Source: a virus
IMG/VR virus record: IMGVR_UViG_3300048014_000073
Span: 1 to 24,123 of that record
DNA: 24,123 bases
Strand: one strand, 5' to 3'
Shown here: piece by piece, positions 1-7,624 of the stretch
How the letters are laid out: each line of letters opens with the position of its first letter
Position numbering within the stretch: the first letter of the stretch is position 1
Notes under the pieces: generated by a model
What the model saw: the letters and a program-made list of their open reading frames with translations, nothing else
Databases searched by the model: none
Told to the model about the DNA's origin: nothing
Translations under genes and position numbers: made by a program

Positions 1-159
1 GACTACACGCGGCCCATCTTTGAGTATCTCCGCGATTACTTGGGCCATGAGTACGTCCTCACCGAGATCTACCGCATGCGGAAAGCGGGCGTGGATCTCC
101 CGTATCGCAACCGTCGTCCGGGCGATGACCAACCGGCGAAAGATCATCATGCCGACTGA
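1..159 (+). CDS. C-terminal end of an unidentified protein (5' truncated)
   Basis: An open frame runs from the first base of the window to a TGA at 157-159, giving the last 52 residues of a protein whose start lies outside. The residues are mixed charged and aromatic (it begins DYTRPIFEYLRDYLGHEYV and ends with a polar His/Asp-rich tail), which looks like ordinary helical coding sequence. The tail is too short to assign a family. A perfect inverted repeat follows the stop codon directly, which fits this being the end of a transcription unit. I do not recognise the product. Confidence 0.55.
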   Translation, partial: DYTRPIFEYLRDYLGHEYVLTEIYRMRKAGVDLPYRNRRPGDDQPAKDHHAD

Positions 160-173
160 GCGCCTCAGGCGCT
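159..173 (+). terminator. Small inverted repeat after the first gene
   Basis: AGCGCCT (159-165) and AGGCGCT (167-173) are perfectly complementary around a single C, starting at the last base of the stop codon. In RNA the hairpin would have about 5 bp with a small loop. No T-run follows, so it is at best a weak terminator or a 3' stabilising hairpin. Confidence 0.25.
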
Positions 174-314
174 GATGATCCGCGCCCGAAAGTACGCTCA
201 ACCATCAAACACAACAGAGGGAGGGTGTTCCACGAGTCGTGCCCGTAGCCCACGCCGCAACGGTGGGCAGAGAAGTCAACGTATCGCCAACGCGGGCTCG
301 ATACGGACAACGCG

Positions 315-752
315 ATGCGAGTACTCAAACGGGCGGCGGTCGTGGCGCTCGCGCTCACCGCACTTGCGGTCCCGGCAGCTGGGCAAGCTGCACCACGACA
401 CAAGCATCACTGCAAACGGGCATGCGCCTATCGACGCTGGGCGCGCCGTGTCACCGCAGCCGCCGAACACAACCCAATGGTGCTGTGCATCGAGTGGCGT
501 GAGTCAACCAGCACACCGACCGACCTTCACTCCCCCGACACGAACCCTGGGCAAACCGGGCTCGCTCAATGGGATCAGAACGCCTGGATGGAGGATGATG
601 TTTTCCACTATGCGAGCACGCCGATGGGCGCTTCCGGCTTGGAACAAGAGGCCGTGTTGGTATGGGCCATCAATCATGGGCGCTCAGGACAATGGACACC
701 ATTCGACGGGTGCTCTGGAGTTGAAATCAACCAGAAGGAGAAGCAGCAGTGA
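315..752 (+). CDS. Secreted transglycosylase/lysozyme-like protein
   Basis: 145 residues. The N-terminus is a clear signal peptide: MRVLKRA followed by a hydrophobic AVVALALTALAVPAAG core and a likely cut near AQAAP. The mature part carries the hallmarks of the small lysozyme-fold transglycosylase-like family related to resuscitation-promoting factors: VLCIEWRES with the presumed catalytic Glu, then QTGLAQW, then a late EQEAVLVWAINHG helix and two cysteines that could form a disulfide (CIEW and FDGC). Such proteins cut peptidoglycan outside the membrane. In a phage this could aid lysis or entry. The spacing between the Glu and the GLAQW block is longer than usual. The start ATG has only a weak ribosome site; the stop overlaps the next gene's GTG by four bases. 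Fold assignment is by motif only. Confidence 0.7.
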   Translation: MRVLKRAAVVALALTALAVPAAGQAAPRHKHHCKRACAYRRWARRVTAAAEHNPMVLCIEWRESTSTPTDLHSPDTNPGQTGLAQWDQNAWMEDDVFHYASTPMGASGLEQEAVLVWAINHGRSGQWTPFDGCSGVEINQKEKQQ

Positions 753-1090
753 ATCTCTTGAACGACAACTCGGCGCAGGATGCACGTCGGCTGGCCGCTG
801 CGGCCGAGGTCGCAGACTTCTTCCCGGCTGACTACAACGAGCGAGAGATCCTCGCCATCGCTGAGCGGGCGTTGGCCGGTGCTGATGGGGCGGTTGCGGT
901 GGTTCCTCGCTCAGAGTTGGACGAGCTCCGGGCCGAGATCGAGCGACTGCGTGCCGCGGCCCTAGCCATCGCCACGCGCGAGGTGCCCGGGTTCATCAAG
1001 AACGGCCGTCACTGGCAGACCGTCGATGGGTATCTCTTCTGGGATCTCCGAGAGGCGCTGGGCATCGATTCCGAAGGCGCGAGCGAATGA
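749..1090 (+). CDS. Unknown small protein with a central coiled coil
   Basis: 113 residues from a GTG that overlaps the preceding stop (GTGA, 749-752), with a good ribosome site (AGAAGGAG) about nine bases upstream. Residues about 50-75 (SELDELRAEIERLRAAALAI) form a heptad-like helix. The C-terminal part contains HWQTVDGYLFWDLREALG, which looks globular. No catalytic motif is visible and I do not recognise a family. The overlap with the lysozyme-like gene suggests translational coupling. Confidence 0.65.
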   Translation: MNLLNDNSAQDARRLAAAAEVADFFPADYNEREILAIAERALAGADGAVAVVPRSELDELRAEIERLRAAALAIATREVPGFIKNGRHWQTVDGYLFWDLREALGIDSEGASE

Positions 1091-1207
1091 GAACCGTCTG
1101 CGTTCTGACCCATCTGAGGGGACCAAGAATCGCGGATAGCCAGTGTCCGCGCCGCCGATACACTATTCCGTGTCCCAACCTGCCGCCAACAGTGAGGATT
1201 CGCCAAC

Positions 1208-1600
1208 TTGCCTACGCCGACCGACGAACCCATCATCAAGCACGTCAGACTTTGCAAACACGGCCACGATCTTTCACTGGTCGGCACTGTCCGGGATGGT
1301 CGGTGTAAGCAGTGCGTGCGGGAGCAAGCGGCGCGACGCCACGAGCGTCTGCCGTTGTACGGCTCTTGGAAGTCAATGCACGAACGCTGTAGCAATCCGA
1401 ACCACGTTGCATACGACTCTTACGGAGGGCGCGGAATCAAGGTTTGCGCTCGGTGGAAGTCCTTTGAGGTGTTCGTCGAGGATGTTGGTGAACGGCCGCC
1501 GAATCCTGATGGCTGGACGTCCAAGCAGCGTGTGTACTACGCAGCCAACAAAGAACGCATTCAAGCGGCCGCTCGGGCACGTCGCGCGGGGTTGGCATGA
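1208..1600 (+). CDS. HNH/AP2-related small protein, probable former homing endonuclease
   Basis: 130 residues from TTG at 1208, chosen because GTGAGGA lies nine bases upstream. The N-terminus has a CKHGHDL...CKQC zinc-ribbon-like pattern. Residues about 49-90 (LYGSWKSMHERCSNPNH, YGGRGIKVCARW, SFEVFVEDVGERP) match the conserved front half of phage HNH/AP2-type proteins. In intact relatives this is followed by a LDRIDNDGNYEPGNVRWA-like segment carrying the metal-binding residues. Here that segment is missing and the chain runs into a basic helix (YYAANKERIQAAARARR) that is also seen in such phage proteins. It is probably a DNA-binding remnant without nuclease activity. It overlaps the next gene by ATGA. 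Confidence 0.6.
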   Translation: MPTPTDEPIIKHVRLCKHGHDLSLVGTVRDGRCKQCVREQAARRHERLPLYGSWKSMHERCSNPNHVAYDSYGGRGIKVCARWKSFEVFVEDVGERPPNPDGWTSKQRVYYAANKERIQAAARARRAGLA

Positions 1601-2223
1601 GCGACGAAGAGGACATCAAGGTAACCCATCTCAGACTTTGTGAGTGTGGCAAGATCGCCGGCCATAACAGCCTCTGCTACACCGAACGGATCGGTGTTGA
1701 CCAACGCGTCGATCGTGCGTTTGAGAACGCGATGGCCGATGAGCGTCGTGACCGGTCAGACAAACGCAAAGCCCGGATTAGTAGCGAGCGACGATCAGCA
1801 CGAGCGAGGCAGGATGATTGGCAGCTCGTCATGGAGGCTCGCGAAGCTGAGATGCTGCTGTCGACGGTGAAGGCAGCGAACCCGGAATCGGGTGCTCGTG
1901 GAAGCGAGTCAACGATGGTGGGGCCGACAACGCAACGGCTCGATGATGATCCTCGTTGGCGGTTGGCGAAACGGCAGCTACGACGCGCCGCAGAGCAGTT
2001 GCTTGATCTCGCGGATGAGATTCGTGGTCATGGTGTTGCTGTGACCGCGACAGTTCAGTTGGGTGAACATAAGGATGCGGAGATCCTCGCGTGTGTTGGT
2101 TTGAAGCCGCGTGAGGTTGTTCAGCATTTGGGTCGTGAGGTTGCTGGTGGGGCACGGACGGTTGAGCGTGTGCGTGAGGCTGTGGGTGATTGTCGGTGGT
2201 GCGGAAGGGACTGGCCGAAATGA
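1597..2223 (+). CDS. Unknown charged protein with terminal cysteine motifs
   Basis: 208 residues, starting in an ATGA overlap with the gene before and ending in one with the gene after. It opens with LRLCECGKIAGHNSLCY and ends with CRWCGRDWPK, so it may bind zinc at both ends. The middle is highly charged and probably helical, with basic stretches (RRDRSDKRKARISSERRSARARQ) and a later RLAKRQLRRAAEQLLDLADEIRG helix. Codon third positions shift from mixed in the first half to strongly G/T in the second half. No family recognised. Confidence 0.6.
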   Translation: MSDEEDIKVTHLRLCECGKIAGHNSLCYTERIGVDQRVDRAFENAMADERRDRSDKRKARISSERRSARARQDDWQLVMEAREAEMLLSTVKAANPESGARGSESTMVGPTTQRLDDDPRWRLAKRQLRRAAEQLLDLADEIRGHGVAVTATVQLGEHKDAEILACVGLKPREVVQHLGREVAGGARTVERVREAVGDCRWCGRDWPK

Positions 2224-2324
2224 GCGAGTCAGCCACTGTGGTTCTCGATCAGGCAAGCACCGAAGCCGATCAACTCTGCCCCGATTTTGACGACCGCCGC
2301 CAAACGCTATACGAGGAGCGCTAG
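2220..2324 (+). CDS. Very small ORF, 34 residues
   Basis: ATG at 2220 overlaps the TGA of the preceding gene (ATGA). The frame stays open for 34 residues (MSESATVVLDQASTEADQLC, then an acidic/basic tail ending YEER) and stops at TAG 2322-2324, immediately before the TTG of the next gene. The seamless fit between two genes is the main support. Function unknown; it may serve mainly to couple translation to the next gene. Confidence 0.45.
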   Translation: MSESATVVLDQASTEADQLCPDFDDRRQTLYEER

Positions 2325-3008
2325 TTGAGCTACGGAAAGCGATGGGCTGCAACGACATTCGCCTCCGGTGGCCCAAACGATCACTCAATCAGGCCCGGAA
2401 GCGCCCTAGAAAGGGTGCTGCTACCAGACGATCTACGCAAACTGTTCGAGGTTGGGCGCATGATCCAGTGCGTCTATTTCATCCAAGGTCGCTCAAGCGG
2501 ACTCGTGAAAATCGGCTTTACGACCAACCTGAGGCAACGGATTGCTGGTCTAGCGATGCACTGCGCCGAAGACCTCGAAGTGATCGGCTTCCTACTGGGA
2601 TGCGGAGTCGAGACGGAGCAATCACTGCACTGGCGTTTGGCAGAAGATCGGGTACGCGGTGAATGGTTCAAGCCGAGCGACACCGTGCTAGGACTCGCAT
2701 CCGGTGAACTCATCTTGACGGTCGCTGGAATCAGGCCATCTAAAGCGACAGCGTCTAACGGTCCACATTCTGTGCTACGATTTTCCGGACGATCTGCGCC
2801 CGCAGCCGGAGAAGCCCCGCAAGGCGAGCTGGCCTACATAGGTCGGCCTTGGCAGTTGGATAGTTTCATCTGGCTCGCAGCGGCTTACGAAAAGCTCGGT
2901 GATCGAGCCATAGCAGCAGAGCTCGGATGTGCACGTCTGACCGTGACTCGTGCTCGTAAGCGACTCGGGATTCCATCACACCGACACGGACGCCGACGTG
3001 GATCATGA
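2325..3008 (+). CDS. T5orf172/MUG113 (GIY-YIG-like) protein with C-terminal HTH
   Basis: 227 residues from a TTG directly after the previous stop, with GAGGAG seven bases upstream. Residues about 48-125 show the T5orf172/MUG113 pattern related to GIY-YIG nucleases: CVYFIQG, then GLVKIGFTTNLRQRI, an ETEQSLHWRL segment and RGEWFKPSD. The C-terminal 50 residues (AIAAELGCARLTVTRARKRL, then a basic GIPSHRHGRRRG tail) look like a helix-turn-helix. Such proteins bind or cut DNA, and many are phage-borne nuclease or homing relatives. Whether it still cuts is not visible. It overlaps the next gene by ATGA. Confidence 0.7.
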   Translation: MSYGKRWAATTFASGGPNDHSIRPGSALERVLLPDDLRKLFEVGRMIQCVYFIQGRSSGLVKIGFTTNLRQRIAGLAMHCAEDLEVIGFLLGCGVETEQSLHWRLAEDRVRGEWFKPSDTVLGLASGELILTVAGIRPSKATASNGPHSVLRFSGRSAPAAGEAPQGELAYIGRPWQLDSFIWLAAAYEKLGDRAIAAELGCARLTVTRARKRLGIPSHRHGRRRGS

Positions 3009-3250
3009 GCCCGTTCGTATCACCGCCAATCTGGTGCACCGACGAATGGCACGAACGACCACAGTCACCGCCTGAACCGAAGCTGTTGCGCACGTATCGC
3101 GTGACCGGAACGTGGGGAACAGGCGATCAGCACGTCATCATCGGCCAGCTGATCGAACGATGTGGCGAGAAGAAGCTGACGATGTGCGTAAACGATCATC
3201 CAACCGATCGGTCCGCGATCACCGGGACGTACTTCCTTGAGGCCGTCTGA
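3005..3250 (+). CDS. Unknown small protein
   Basis: 81 residues, beginning in an ATGA overlap and ending in a TGATG junction with the next gene, so it sits firmly within the operon. Middle and end (YRVTGTWGTGDQHVIIGQLI, then TGTYFLEAV) look beta-rich. There are no motifs that identify a family. Confidence 0.55.
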   Translation: MSPFVSPPIWCTDEWHERPQSPPEPKLLRTYRVTGTWGTGDQHVIIGQLIERCGEKKLTMCVNDHPTDRSAITGTYFLEAV

Positions 3251-3459
3251 TGTCGCTGACGTTCCCAACGACACCAACACGACACGCCGAACCAGGCACA
3301 CCACAACGAGCCGAACCATGCGCCTGCGATGAGCGGCAACTACTCGACCCGCACAGCGACGAATGCGTGCGCTGCGGCCGATACGACGCCACCACGATCA
3401 ACAAAACATGGGCTGATCGTGCACAGCGAATCGCTCGCAGACGAAAGGTTGCACGATGA
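3250..3459 (+). CDS. Small putative zinc-ribbon protein
   Basis: 69 residues; the ATG shares one base with the previous stop (TGATG). It contains CACDERQLLDPHSDECVRCG, that is CxC and CxxC pairs that could hold one zinc, followed by a basic tail (RAQRIARRRKVAR). This composition fits a small nucleic-acid-binding phage protein. Codon third positions are mostly A or C from here to 4153, unlike the genes that follow. Confidence 0.5.
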   Translation: MSLTFPTTPTRHAEPGTPQRAEPCACDERQLLDPHSDECVRCGRYDATTINKTWADRAQRIARRRKVAR

Positions 3460-3683
3460 CGAGCAAGCCAGTGCATCCATCGCTGATCAAGCAACTACCG
3501 ATGAACCACACAGCAAAGATCATGACCCACTCCGGATGGTGGTTCAAATACACCGTCCACCGGCTACACGGCATCTTCTGCCCCGAAAACAGCGTCTCGC
3601 ACCATCGCACACTCAACGGCGCACGACGTGCCGTACGACGATGGGAAGCACAAGACAGCAAGCGACCCGAGGTAGTCGAATGA
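3456..3683 (+). CDS. Unknown small protein
   Basis: 75 residues, starting in an ATGA overlap with the gene before and ending in one with the gene after. It contains MTHSGWWFKYTVHRLHGIFC and a basic helix GARRAVRRWEAQ. No family recognised. The coupling on both sides supports it as a gene. Confidence 0.5.
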   Translation: MTSKPVHPSLIKQLPMNHTAKIMTHSGWWFKYTVHRLHGIFCPENSVSHHRTLNGARRAVRRWEAQDSKRPEVVE

Positions 3684-3868
3684 TGAGACGCTGGATCGGC
3701 AACCACCTCATCCTCCTCGCCTACCACATCGAACCACAACTCAAAACCGAACTAGACCAATGGCTCCTGAACGTGCTCACACAACAAGCACAAACAGCAG
3801 CCACCCAAGCAACACACGCACTGCTCCAACACCAACAAGCAGTCGCACACATCGCAGCACAACAATAG
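3680..3868 (+). CDS. Small Gln/Ala-rich protein
   Basis: 62 residues. Of two consecutive ATG codons the first (3680) is preferred because it overlaps the previous stop as ATGA. The frame is open much further upstream, but that part overlaps two other genes. The product is helical: RRWIGNHLILLAYHIEPQLK, then a Gln/Ala/His-rich helix (QQAQTAATQATHALLQHQQ). Third codon positions are almost all A or C. The stop is immediately followed by the ATG of the HNH gene. Unknown function. Confidence 0.45.
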   Translation: MMRRWIGNHLILLAYHIEPQLKTELDQWLLNVLTQQAQTAATQATHALLQHQQAVAHIAAQQ

Positions 3869-4153
3869 ATGGCACTCCCACACGCATGCGGACACTGCGG
3901 CGCAACCCACCCCAAAGGCCAACGCTGCCGCAACACAACCCAACGCGGCTACGGCGCAACCTGGCAAACCATCAGCAAACAAGTCATCACCGAAGAAGGC
4001 TGCTGCACCGACTGCGGCCACACAGGCTCAACAGACAACCCACTCACCTGCGACCACATCATCCCCAAAGCACACGGCGGCACAGACGACAGACACAACC
4101 TCACCTGTCGATGCCGCAAACACAACAGCGCCAAAGGGGCGGGGCGCGGGTAA
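3869..4153 (+). CDS. HNH endonuclease next to the terminase genes
   Basis: 94 residues. Two zinc pairs are visible (CGHCG near the start; CTDCG and a C-terminal CRCRKHN), together with the HNH core LTCDHIIPKAHGGTDDRHNLT, which carries the catalytic DH, the middle Asn and the final His (KHNSAKG). Small HNH proteins encoded next to terminase genes are common in HK97-type phages and, in studied cases, work with the terminase in DNA packaging. The ATG follows the previous stop without a gap. Codon third positions are nearly exclusively C or A, in sharp contrast to the terminase genes that start about 80 bases later. Confidence 0.85.
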   Translation: MALPHACGHCGATHPKGQRCRNTTQRGYGATWQTISKQVITEEGCCTDCGHTGSTDNPLTCDHIIPKAHGGTDDRHNLTCRCRKHNSAKGAGRG

Positions 4154-4167
4154 AGTCCATAGACTTT
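4152..4167 (+). terminator. Inverted repeat between HNH and small terminase genes
   Basis: AAAGTC (4152-4157) and GACTTT (4162-4167) pair perfectly around CATA and are followed by TTGTT. It could be a weak intrinsic terminator. It also marks the point where codon composition changes sharply. The gap 4154-4235 otherwise shows only the ribosome site of the small terminase. Confidence 0.35.
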
Positions 4168-4235
4168 GTTGCACCTGACCCGTGCCACGACAATTTTCTG
4201 GCTGCGAAAGTTGTGGATGCCTGAGGGGGTTGGGA

Positions 4236-4793
4236 ATGGCGCGTACTGGGCGACCTCCGAAGCCGATTGAGCAGAAGCGCCGTACTGGTAATCCTGGGCA
4301 GCGTAAGTTGCCGTCGAACACGGTGGCGTTGCGTCCGGCGGATGGTGTTCCTCCGGTGCCGATTGATTTGAAGCCGGCGGGCCGGACGATGTGGTCGATG
4401 GTTTGGGGTGGTCCGGCTGCGGTGTGGTTGTCGCCGGAGGTTGATGCGATTAGGGTGCATACGGTCGCGCGTTTGTTGGACGAGATTGAGGAGTATCACA
4501 AGCTTGTGACTGGTTTGGGCCCGGTGCTTGAGGAGCCGATCGTGACGCCTTCGGGGAAGGTGGTTGCGGATTCGGCTCGGTTTGTGCCTAATCCGGCGGT
4601 TCGGATGTTGCGTGATGCGCAGAAGCAGTTGGATAGGGAGTTGAGTGCGCTTGGCTTTGACCCAACCGCCCGTTCGAGGCTCGGGCTCGCGGAAGTCAAG
4701 CGCGAGTCGATCCTCCAGCGTCTCCTCGGCACCGACCAGGGGCAAGACGATGGAACCATCGAGGCCGACGTTGTCGAAATCCTCGCTGACTAG
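4236..4793 (+). CDS. terS: Terminase small subunit (P27 family)
   Basis: 185 residues. The start ATG at 4236 is preferred over an in-frame upstream ATG because TGAGGGGG lies just upstream and the protein then begins with the family hallmark MARTGRPPKPIEQKRRTGNP. The rest fits the P27-like small terminase: a proline-rich linker, WSMVWGG, a helical RVHTVARLLDEIEEYHKLV segment, NPAVRMLRDAQKQLDRELSA, and LGFDPTARSRLGLAEV. It recognises phage DNA and presents it to the large subunit. Its last 44 bases overlap the proposed start of the large subunit. Confidence 0.85.
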   Translation: MARTGRPPKPIEQKRRTGNPGQRKLPSNTVALRPADGVPPVPIDLKPAGRTMWSMVWGGPAAVWLSPEVDAIRVHTVARLLDEIEEYHKLVTGLGPVLEEPIVTPSGKVVADSARFVPNPAVRMLRDAQKQLDRELSALGFDPTARSRLGLAEVKRESILQRLLGTDQGQDDGTIEADVVEILAD

Positions 4794-7392
4794 CGTTGCT
4801 GGTTGGCCGCCGCTGCATTTGACGCCGGTTCCGGTTGAGGACATGCGCCGGGGTGATGGCGCGAAGGTGATTCAGCGTGTCGAGGCGTTGTGCACGGTCA
4901 GTAAGGATGGGATCGCGGCGAGGGCTGGTGAGCCGTTGCTGTTGCGCGCGTGGCAGCGGCAGTTGATCTTGCGTTTGTTCGCTCGTCGCCCGGACGGTAA
5001 GCGTCGGCATCGGGTGGCTTTGATCGGGATGCCGCGCAAGAACGGTAAGGACTTGGACTGTGCGACGCCGATCCTTACCACAGATGGCTGGAAGACGATG
5101 GGTTCCGTCGAGACGGGTGATTCTGTCTACGGTTCAGACGGAAAGCCAACTCGGGTTATTGCGGTATCAGAGGTCTTTGTTGGCAACCGGTGCTACGAGG
5201 TCGGGTTTACGGACGGCGCCGCCATTGTCGCCGGCGAAGACCATCAATGGCACGTTTGGGACAAGGATGGCCACGACCCGGCTGAATATGTGGCTGCGAA
5301 ACAGCGTGGCGACAAGAAGCCGCATGGCGCTTGGCGGACACTCACCACATCTCAAATTGCGGCCGTTAGATGGCGTCATGATCGGGCTAACGGTAGCGCT
5401 GAGTTTCGTTTTCGGGTTTCGTGTGACGCACAAGTCGATACGCCCGACCAAGCACTCTTGGTTGATCCCTACATCTTGGGTTATTGGCTCGGCGACGGGT
5501 TATCAACCTCTGCGCGTATCAAGGTAGGGGCCGAGGATCTAGCACACGTCATCACCCAGGTTGAGGACGCCGGTTATCGCGTGGTCTCTGCCAACAGGGA
5601 TGCTGGCAAGACAGCTTCAACGGTGTGCTTCAACACGCGAGACGGTCGACGTGGTGGCCGGACCGGTGTGACCCCCGACCTCCGAGCTCTGGGTGTTCTG
5701 CGCAACAAGCACATACCAGAGAAATATCTCAACGCGTCTATCGCGCAACGCAAAGCGTTGCTGGCAGGGCTGCTCGACTCTGACGGTACGATCACGACGA
5801 CCCAGAACAAATCGCCACGAGTGGAGTTCTGCGTTGTTTCTAAGCGACTCGCTCGCGATGTGTTGGTCCTTGTCCGCAGTTTGGGAATACGAGCGACTCT
5901 GAGAGAGGCTGACGCAGTTCTTGATGGCAGGGTCGTCGTCGGCACTAGATATCGAGTGTGCTGGACGCCGACGTTTAACCCGTTTCGGCTGGCTCGCAAG
6001 TCGCGGCGTTTCTCATCGCCTACGAGCCAACGTCACGAGCTTATGAGCATTACGGGGCTGCGCGAAGTGCCATCGGTCCCGACTCGTTGCATTGAGATTG
6101 AGAACTCCGACGGGGTGTATCTCGTTGGAGATCTCTTCACCCCGACGCACAATTCGGCGCTTGGGTCGGCGTTCGCGCTTGACGGCCTGGTGTTCGATGG
6201 GCGTGGGGCTGAGGTGTATTCGGCGGCGGCTGAGGAGAAGCAGGCCCGGATCGTTTTTGATGAGACGAAGCGGACGGTCATGGCGAACGCTGAGCTTCGT
6301 GAGTTGTGCGAGCCGATGCGGTCGGTGATTGAGGTTCCGTCGACGAACTCGATTTACCGGGTGTTGACGGCGAAGGCGATCACGAAGGAGGGTTTGAACG
6401 TCAGCCGCGGGATCGTTGATGAGTTGCATGCTCATGCGACGGACGAGCTCTGGAATGTGTTGAACTTGGCGACGGGCGCGCGGGATGAGCCGATGGTGAT
6501 CGCGATCACAACGGCGGGTGTGCGAACGGATCGTTTGGGTGAGGACTCGATCTGTTACCGGCTGTTCAAATATGGTGTTGATGTTGCCGCGGGCCGGATT
6601 GACGACCCTACGTTTTTCTTTGCGTGGTGGGGCGCTCCGGATGATGCGGACCACACCGATCCTGAGGTTTGGCGGATCGCGAACCCGGGCTACGACGACA
6701 TTTTGAACCCGGAGGATTTGGCGTCAGCGGTTCGGCGTACCCCGGAGAATGAGTTTCGGGCGAAACGGCTGAATCAGTGGGTTGCGGCTGCGGTCGCATG
6801 GTTTCAGGCCGGTCAGTGGGAGGCGTGTAGTCAACCTGATATTGGCGCGCCGGCTGATGGCTCTTCGGTGGTTCTTGGGTTTGACGGGTCGTATTCGGGT
6901 GACTCGACTGCGCTGGTTGTTTGCACGACGGGGTTGCGTCCGCATTTGGACACGGTTCGGTTGTGGGAGAACCCTGATCCGAACGATGCTGGTTGGCGTG
7001 TGCCGCGCGGGGATGTGAAGGACGCGATTCGTGCTGCGTGTAAGCGCTGGCATGTGGAGGAGATCGCTGCCGACCCTCACATTTGGGTGCATGATCTTGA
7101 GGAGCTGTTGGGTGAGGGTTTGCCGGTGGTGGCGTATCCGCAGGTCGGTTCGCAGATGCTGGCTGCGACGCAACGGTTTTATGAGCTGGTCGCTAACCGG
7201 GCGATCACTCATGCGGGTGACGAGGATTTGGCTCGGCATATCGCGAACGCGGTGTTGAAAACGGATTCGCGTGGCTCACGGCTGGTGAAGGATCGTGCGC
7301 GCTCAACCCGGCGGATTGATTTGGCGGTCGCTTCGGTGATGGCTGTTGATCGTGCCGCGCAGGCGAAGAAACCGAGCTTCAAGATCTATTGA
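4750..7392 (+). CDS. terL: Terminase large subunit, interrupted by an intein
   Basis: 880 residues as translated, about 512 after removal of the 368-residue intein. The ATPase part has Walker A as GMPRKNGK joined to SALG after splicing, Walker B as GIVDELHAH, and a coupling motif near VIAITTAG. The nuclease part has VVLGFDGSYSGDSTA, then EEIAADPHIWVHD and RRIDLAVASVMAVD, which supply the acidic metal ligands of the RNase H-like fold. The protein drives DNA into the prohead and cuts it. ATG at 4750 (AGGGGC eight bases upstream) is the likely start, overlapping the small subunit; the frame is open from 4645, and a TTG at 4771 is another option. Function depends on splicing, because the ATP-binding loop is split. 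Confidence 0.92.
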   Translation: MEPSRPTLSKSSLTSVAGWPPLHLTPVPVEDMRRGDGAKVIQRVEALCTVSKDGIAARAGEPLLLRAWQRQLILRLFARRPDGKRRHRVALIGMPRKNGKDLDCATPILTTDGWKTMGSVETGDSVYGSDGKPTRVIAVSEVFVGNRCYEVGFTDGAAIVAGEDHQWHVWDKDGHDPAEYVAAKQRGDKKPHGAWRTLTTSQIAAVRWRHDRANGSAEFRFRVSCDAQVDTPDQALLVDPYILGYWLGDGLSTSARIKVGAEDLAHVITQVEDAGYRVVSANRDAGKTASTVCFNTRDGRRGGRTGVTPDLRALGVLRNKHIPEKYLNASIAQRKALLAGLLDSDGTITTTQNKSPRVEFCVVSKRLARDVLVLVRSLGIRATLREADAVLDGRVVVGTRYRVCWTPTFNPFRLARKSRRFSSPTSQRHELMSITGLREVPSVPTRCIEIENSDGVYLVGDLFTPTHNSALGSAFALDGLVFDGRGAEVYSAAAEEKQARIVFDETKRTVMANAELRELCEPMRSVIEVPSTNSIYRVLTAKAITKEGLNVSRGIVDELHAHATDELWNVLNLATGARDEPMVIAITTAGVRTDRLGEDSICYRLFKYGVDVAAGRIDDPTFFFAWWGAPDDADHTDPEVWRIANPGYDDILNPEDLASAVRRTPENEFRAKRLNQWVAAAVAWFQAGQWEACSQPDIGAPADGSSVVLGFDGSYSGDSTALVVCTTGLRPHLDTVRLWENPDPNDAGWRVPRGDVKDAIRAACKRWHVEEIAADPHIWVHDLEELLGEGLPVVAYPQVGSQMLAATQRFYELVANRAITHAGDEDLARHIANAVLKTDSRGSRLVKDRARSTRRIDLAVASVMAVDRAAQAKKPSFKIY
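5050..6153 (+). mobile_element. Intein with LAGLIDADG homing endonuclease (class 3-like)
   Basis: 368 residues inserted between Lys and Ser of the Walker A GK/S. The N-terminal splicing block reads DLDCATPILTTDGW, so residue 1 is Asp, not Cys or Ser. Block B reads GEDHQWHV with Trp at position 67; block F reads TRCIEIENSDGVYLVG with Cys at 347; block G ends FTPTHN with Thr at 366, followed by Ser as first C-extein residue. Trp-Cys-Thr with a non-nucleophilic first residue is the signature of class 3 inteins. Between the blocks are two LAGLIDADG motifs (ILGYWLGDG and LLAGLLDSDG) with intact acidic residues, so the homing endonuclease looks active. Reading the Cys at position 4 as the first residue would leave three extra residues inside the ATP loop. 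Confidence 0.9.
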
Positions 7393-7402
7393 GGGGACCA
7401 TC

Positions 7403-7621
7403 ATGCGGCGTAGCTGGTTGAAGTCGAAGCTCACTGAGACGGTGATCCTTCATCAAACGAACGATTTGTCTTATCGTGGTGTGCTGGCCGGGGTGTGGGC
7501 GGATGGTGTGACTTTGAGGCATGCGGAGTTGTTGAATCCGAAGCCTGCGGCGCCAACGTCGATGGCTGGTGAGGTTTGGGTGCCGCGTGAGATGGTTGCC
7601 ATTGTGCAGCACGGGGAGTAA
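7403..7621 (+). CDS. Small conserved-looking protein between terminase and portal
   Basis: 72 residues from ATG 7403, with GAGGGGA six bases upstream; the frame is open further upstream inside the terminase gene, but that start lacks support. It begins with a basic stretch (MRRSWLKSKLTE) and then a compact beta-rich domain (TVILHQTNDLSYRGVLAGVW, VTLRHAELL, GEVWVPREMVAIVQ). Small proteins with this layout often sit between terminase and portal genes of actinophages; their role is not known to me. Confidence 0.7.
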   Translation: MRRSWLKSKLTETVILHQTNDLSYRGVLAGVWADGVTLRHAELLNPKPAAPTSMAGEVWVPREMVAIVQHGE

Positions 7622-7624
7622 GGG

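Noticed and set aside
1087-1308. Small plus-strand ORF starting in an ATGA overlap
   Set aside because: It overlaps the HNH/AP2-like gene by 100 bases, its composition is unlike a folded protein, and the gene at 1208 has its own ribosome site. The 1091-1207 gap shows nothing else.
4101-4844. Long minus-strand ORF opposite the terminase genes
   Set aside because: It is antisense to well-supported genes, is Arg/His/Pro-rich as expected of a shadow frame, and has no homologous motif.
4981-4989. Match of one spacer (gctcgtcgc on the plus strand) to the terminase gene
   Set aside because: A single 9-mer match in 24 kb on two strands is not surprising, and the partner spacer of the same unit is not next to it.
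5059-6153. Reading the intein as an ordinary class 1 intein starting at the Cys (5059)
   Set aside because: The spliced terminase would keep DLD between Lys and Ser of Walker A. Starting at 5050 restores GKS exactly, and Trp67/Cys347/Thr366 fit class 3.
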